From Nitrososphaeria archaeon (GTDB lineage Archaea > Thermoproteota > Nitrososphaeria > Nitrososphaerales > Nitrososphaeraceae), in NCBI GenBank assembly GCA_021324715.1, contig JAJPIN010000068.1, positions 1 through 8,557 on the forward strand: DNA of 8,557 nt, read 5' to 3'. The translations under genes and the position numbers were made by a program. Positions 6,746 to 8,557 of the stretch are shown piece by piece. Numbering within the stretch: position 1 is the first letter of the stretch; each line of letters starts with the position of its first letter. Under the pieces are notes generated by a model that had not been told where the DNA came from, ran no database searches, and saw only the letters and a list, made by a program, of their open reading frames with translations.

Positions 6746-7126
6746 TCATATCCTAATTAATGCCACACTCAACGCCCTTCCTAAAACAATTGCGCCTAAT
6801 GATAGTCCTACGTTTGCAAATAAATTTAATGCAAACAATGCAAATTGCTTATTGTCTAAGAGATTAATTGATTCAAGAGCAAAGGAAGACATAGTTGTAA
6901 AAGATCCACAGAATCCTACCGCTAACAAAATCGAGTATTTTGTGTCAAGGTTTAAACTTACGGATAGGAATGAAAAAATCCCGAGAATAAAACTTCCGAC
7001 GACGTTAATTATTAGTACATTCAGTGGTAAAACTCCAAATAATATGGGAGATGATGCAATTTTATACCTCAGAAATGCTCCGGCCAACGCTCCCACAGCC
7101 AATAACACAAATTCAATGCCCTTCAT
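6746..7126 (-). CDS. crcB: Fluoride channel CrcB/Fluc
   Basis: This is a small membrane channel that lets fluoride leave the cell and so protects enzymes such as enolase and pyrophosphatase. Its 126 residues and four hydrophobic segments are standard. Hallmarks are GALAGAFLRY (12-21; family GGxxGAxxRY), NVVGSFILG (41-49; NxxGSFxLG) and GFCGSFTTMSSFALE (71-85; usually GFCGGxTTFSTF). The first Phe of the TTFSTF phenylalanine pair is Met79 here, while the second (Phe82) is kept. A single gene implies a dual-topology homodimer. It starts at ATG 7126, nine bases after an AGGT element that a leader hairpin can cover. A fluoride riboswitch lies directly upstream and a DUF190 gene follows, which makes the function very secure. 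Confidence 0.95.
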   Translation of the reverse strand: MKGIEFVLLAVGALAGAFLRYKIASSPILFGVLPLNVLIINVVGSFILGIFSFLSVSLNLDTKYSILLAVGFCGSFTTMSSFALESINLLDNKQFALFALNLFANVGLSLGAIVLGRALSVALIRI

Positions 7127-7135
7127 ATTTGATTA

Positions 7136-7161
7136 CCTATCATTTTAATTCAATTGATAGG
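7136..7161 (-). promoter_or_regulatory. Expression-platform hairpin of the fluoride riboswitch
   Basis: In the RNA, CCTATCA (7161-7155) pairs perfectly with TGATAGG (7142-7136) across a 12-base loop. The downstream arm contains the AGG of the only Shine-Dalgarno-like element of crcB, 9 bases before its ATG. The two C of the upstream arm (7161, 7160) are also the last two bases of the riboswitch pseudoknot, so the hairpin and the fluoride-bound fold compete. I infer that fluoride frees the ribosome site. Confidence 0.6.
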
Positions 7162-7219
7162 CATTATCAGCATTCTAATAGAAGCGGTTCTGGTATTTGC
7201 CAAGGCTAATGCCATAGCC
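7160..7219 (-). ncRNA. Fluoride riboswitch (crcB motif)
   Basis: The leader of crcB folds in the known fluoride-aptamer pattern. There is a stem GGCT (7219-7216) with AGCC (7207-7204), and inside it AT followed by GGCATT (7213-7208). The latter pairs perfectly with AATGCC (7165-7160) to form the pseudoknot. A second hairpin, GCTTCT-ATT-AGAATGC (7185-7170, one bulged T), is followed directly by TGAT (7169-7166). This order (stem, AU, pseudoknot strand, stem, hairpin, UGAU, pseudoknot strand, U) is the same as in the Thermotoga petrophila fluoride aptamer as I remember it. It includes the AUG and UGAU bases near the ion site and the A (7167) and U (7159) of the long-range linchpin pair. The linker between the stems is 18 bases instead of about 5 and may form a mini-hairpin (TTGG/CCAG). 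It begins about 5 bases after the predicted transcription start. Confidence 0.87.
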
Positions 7220-7244
7220 CTATTAAGTTCTCTACGACATATCA

Positions 7245-7254
7245 TATATTTAAA
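7245..7254 (-). promoter_or_regulatory. TATA box of the crcB operon
   Basis: The minus strand reads TTTAAATATA. Transcription should start about 26 bases further on, near 7223, just ahead of the riboswitch's first stem at 7219. The spacing supports both the promoter and the RNA call. Confidence 0.6.
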
Positions 7255-7386
7255 CCTAAATCGGAACCGCGTCCGTAAACTCATCGGCAATTTAATCCAA
7301 TACAACCCAATCACTAAGTAGCCAGTATTTTTGAGTTTTCCTATAGAATAGCCCCATGGTTAGTGAAATTAAGCAAATCGAATACA

Positions 7387-7394
7387 CATATATT
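7387..7394 (+). promoter_or_regulatory. Probable TATA box of the inositol-phosphate synthase gene
   Basis: CATATATT is centred about 17 bases before the ATG at 7407 and 35 before the ATG at 7425. Archaeal spacing would put transcription start near 7416, which favours the second ATG. No better TATA box is seen upstream. Confidence 0.4.
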
Positions 7395-7406
7395 GATTAG
7401 ATCAAT

Positions 7407-8546
7407 ATGGTAAATCAATCAATTATGAGCGGTAACAGAAATAAAGTAAATAAAAAAGTAAAAGTAGCAATAGCAGGCGTTGGAAACTGTGCTTCTGCAC
7501 TATTACAAGGTATCTCATTTTATGGTAATAGTTACATTAATGAAAATAAGGAGATAAGTGATGTTAATGACACACCCGAAGGTCTAATTGCATATTCCCT
7601 TGGTGGCATAAGACCGGGCGATATTGAATTTGTAGCAGCCTTCGATGTAGTAGAATCGAAGGTGGGATGTGACTTAGCAGACGCAATATTTGCTAATCCA
7701 AATAACACAATAAAAATCTCTGATGTGCCTTCAACCGGTATTAAAGTCCAGAAAGCAAAAGTACTTGATGGAATAGGTAGGCGCCTAAATGAAAGAGTCA
7801 AGATATCAGATAGCCCCGCAGCTGATGTGTCAAAGTTACTAAGAGAAAGTGGAGCTGAAATTCTTATAAACTATCTTCCTGTTGGAAGCAGAGAAGCAAC
7901 TCAATATTACGTAGAACAATGTCTTGATGCAGGTGTCTCCTTCATCAATGCAATACCGGTCTTCATCGCATCAACTCCAAAATGGCAAAAGGCCTTTGCA
8001 GACAAAAATCTCATATGTGCTGGAGACGATGTTATGAGTCAATTAGGAGCTACAGTCTTGCATAAGACACTAGTAAAACTCTTTGTGGATAGAGGTGTCA
8101 GGGTGGATGAAACATACCAGCTAAATGTAGGAGGTGATATGGATTTCTACAATATGCTTGACGAAGAACGTTTAGAAGATAAGAGAATAAGCAAAACAAG
8201 TGCGGTAGCAGCTATGGTGCCGTATGAGGTGCCAATGCGAATTGGCCCGTCTGATTTTGTAGGATTCCTTGCCAATGATAAGGTGTGCTACATCTCCTTG
8301 CGTGGTAGATATTTTGGTAAAGTTCCAGTAGAAGTGGATGTTAAGCTGAAGGTTGTTGATGCATACAATAGCGCTGGCGTCATGATTGACGCAATACGCG
8401 GCACAAAAATGGCCATAGATAGGGGTATAACAGGTCAACTTGACAGCGTATCTGCATATTGCTTTAAGCACCCCCCAGTACAAAAGCCATATTTAGAAGC
8501 AAAGAACTCTTTCATGGAATTTATTGAAGGAAAAATACAGCGTTAA
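7407..8546 (+). CDS. ino1: myo-inositol-1-phosphate synthase
   Basis: This NAD-dependent enzyme converts glucose 6-phosphate to inositol 1-phosphate, the first step towards archaetidylinositol phosphate lipids and inositol-derived solutes in archaea. Residues 18-30 (VKVAIAGVGNCAS) are the Rossmann dinucleotide loop. Other conserved parts are IRPGDIEFVAAFDV (68-81), NYLPVGSREA (155-164), FINAIPVFIA (179-188), GDDVMSQLGAT (206-216), QLNVGGDMDFYNM (238-250) and RLEDKRISKTSAV (255-267). Lysines 259, 263, 292 and 354 have spacing matching the active-site lysines I recall for the Archaeoglobus enzyme. GGD replaces the commoner GGN at residue 244. Its length of 379 fits the archaeal/actinobacterial short form, not the eukaryotic form of over 500. 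The start may be ATG 7407 or ATG 7425 (373 residues), the latter better placed for the TATA box. It is divergent from crcB, and only 11 bases follow its stop. Confidence 0.95.
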   Translation: MVNQSIMSGNRNKVNKKVKVAIAGVGNCASALLQGISFYGNSYINENKEISDVNDTPEGLIAYSLGGIRPGDIEFVAAFDVVESKVGCDLADAIFANPNNTIKISDVPSTGIKVQKAKVLDGIGRRLNERVKISDSPAADVSKLLRESGAEILINYLPVGSREATQYYVEQCLDAGVSFINAIPVFIASTPKWQKAFADKNLICAGDDVMSQLGATVLHKTLVKLFVDRGVRVDETYQLNVGGDMDFYNMLDEERLEDKRISKTSAVAAMVPYEVPMRIGPSDFVGFLANDKVCYISLRGRYFGKVPVEVDVKLKVVDAYNSAGVMIDAIRGTKMAIDRGITGQLDSVSAYCFKHPPVQKPYLEAKNSFMEFIEGKIQR

Positions 8547-8557
8547 AAACCCATAAT

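Noticed and set aside
6449..7148. Open frames on the plus strand covering the DUF190 and crcB genes
   Set aside because: They are antisense shadows. The minus-strand readings match known families with operon spacing and a riboswitch, while the plus-strand proteins show no family features.
8172..8483. 103-residue minus-strand open frame within the inositol-phosphate synthase gene
   Set aside because: The plus-strand reading is a highly conserved enzyme; the opposite frame is a shadow.
1..8557. CRISPR arrays, insertion sequences, attachment sites or rRNA
   Set aside because: No regularly spaced direct repeats, transposase-like genes, terminal repeats or ribosomal RNA segments were seen on either strand.

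Overview
The window is AT-rich and densely coded. It looks like the chromosome of an archaeon, most probably a Nitrososphaeria (Thaumarchaeota) ammonia oxidiser of the Nitrososphaera/Nitrosocosmicus kind. The reasons are archaeal TATA boxes about 26-30 bases before start codons (leaderless-type promoters), several TTG starts, an archaeal-style inositol-phosphate synthase, a NikR-like ribbon-helix-helix regulator, and overlapping transporter genes. The lineage is inferred from style and gene content, not from a marker gene.

Positions 1-2630 (minus strand) hold a complete three-gene metal-ion ABC importer of the zinc/manganese (ZnuABC/TroABC) type. Its order is binding protein, ATPase, permease, each overlapping the next, with a TATA box before the first gene and a T-rich stretch after the last. 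Three metal-ligand histidines of the binding protein are present, which points to zinc. A 448-base gap follows that holds AT-rich inverted repeats and possibly the remains of a small gene. Next comes a plus-strand gene for a NikR-like metal-responsive repressor (3048-3428), which may control the importer, though no operator can be proven.

Positions 3546-6046 carry the most unusual gene. It encodes a protein of about 796 residues with two N-terminal membrane helices, an uncharacterised middle part, a eukaryote-like cyclic-nucleotide phosphodiesterase (HD) domain with its metal ligands intact, and a C-terminal domain that resembles a degenerate TrmB-like SAM-dependent methyltransferase. It stands alone behind a consensus TATA box and has an apparent 80-base leader. 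The following 380 bases (6047-6426) hold no gene I can support.

Positions 6427-7254 (minus strand) form a fluoride-resistance operon: promoter, a fluoride (crcB-motif) riboswitch, a Fluc/CrcB fluoride channel and a DUF190 protein. The riboswitch can be drawn base by base. Its pseudoknot competes with a downstream hairpin that would cover the Shine-Dalgarno-like sequence of crcB, which suggests translational control. Divergent from it, 7407-8546 (plus strand) encodes myo-inositol-1-phosphate synthase, the first enzyme towards archaeal inositol phospholipids and inositol-derived solutes.
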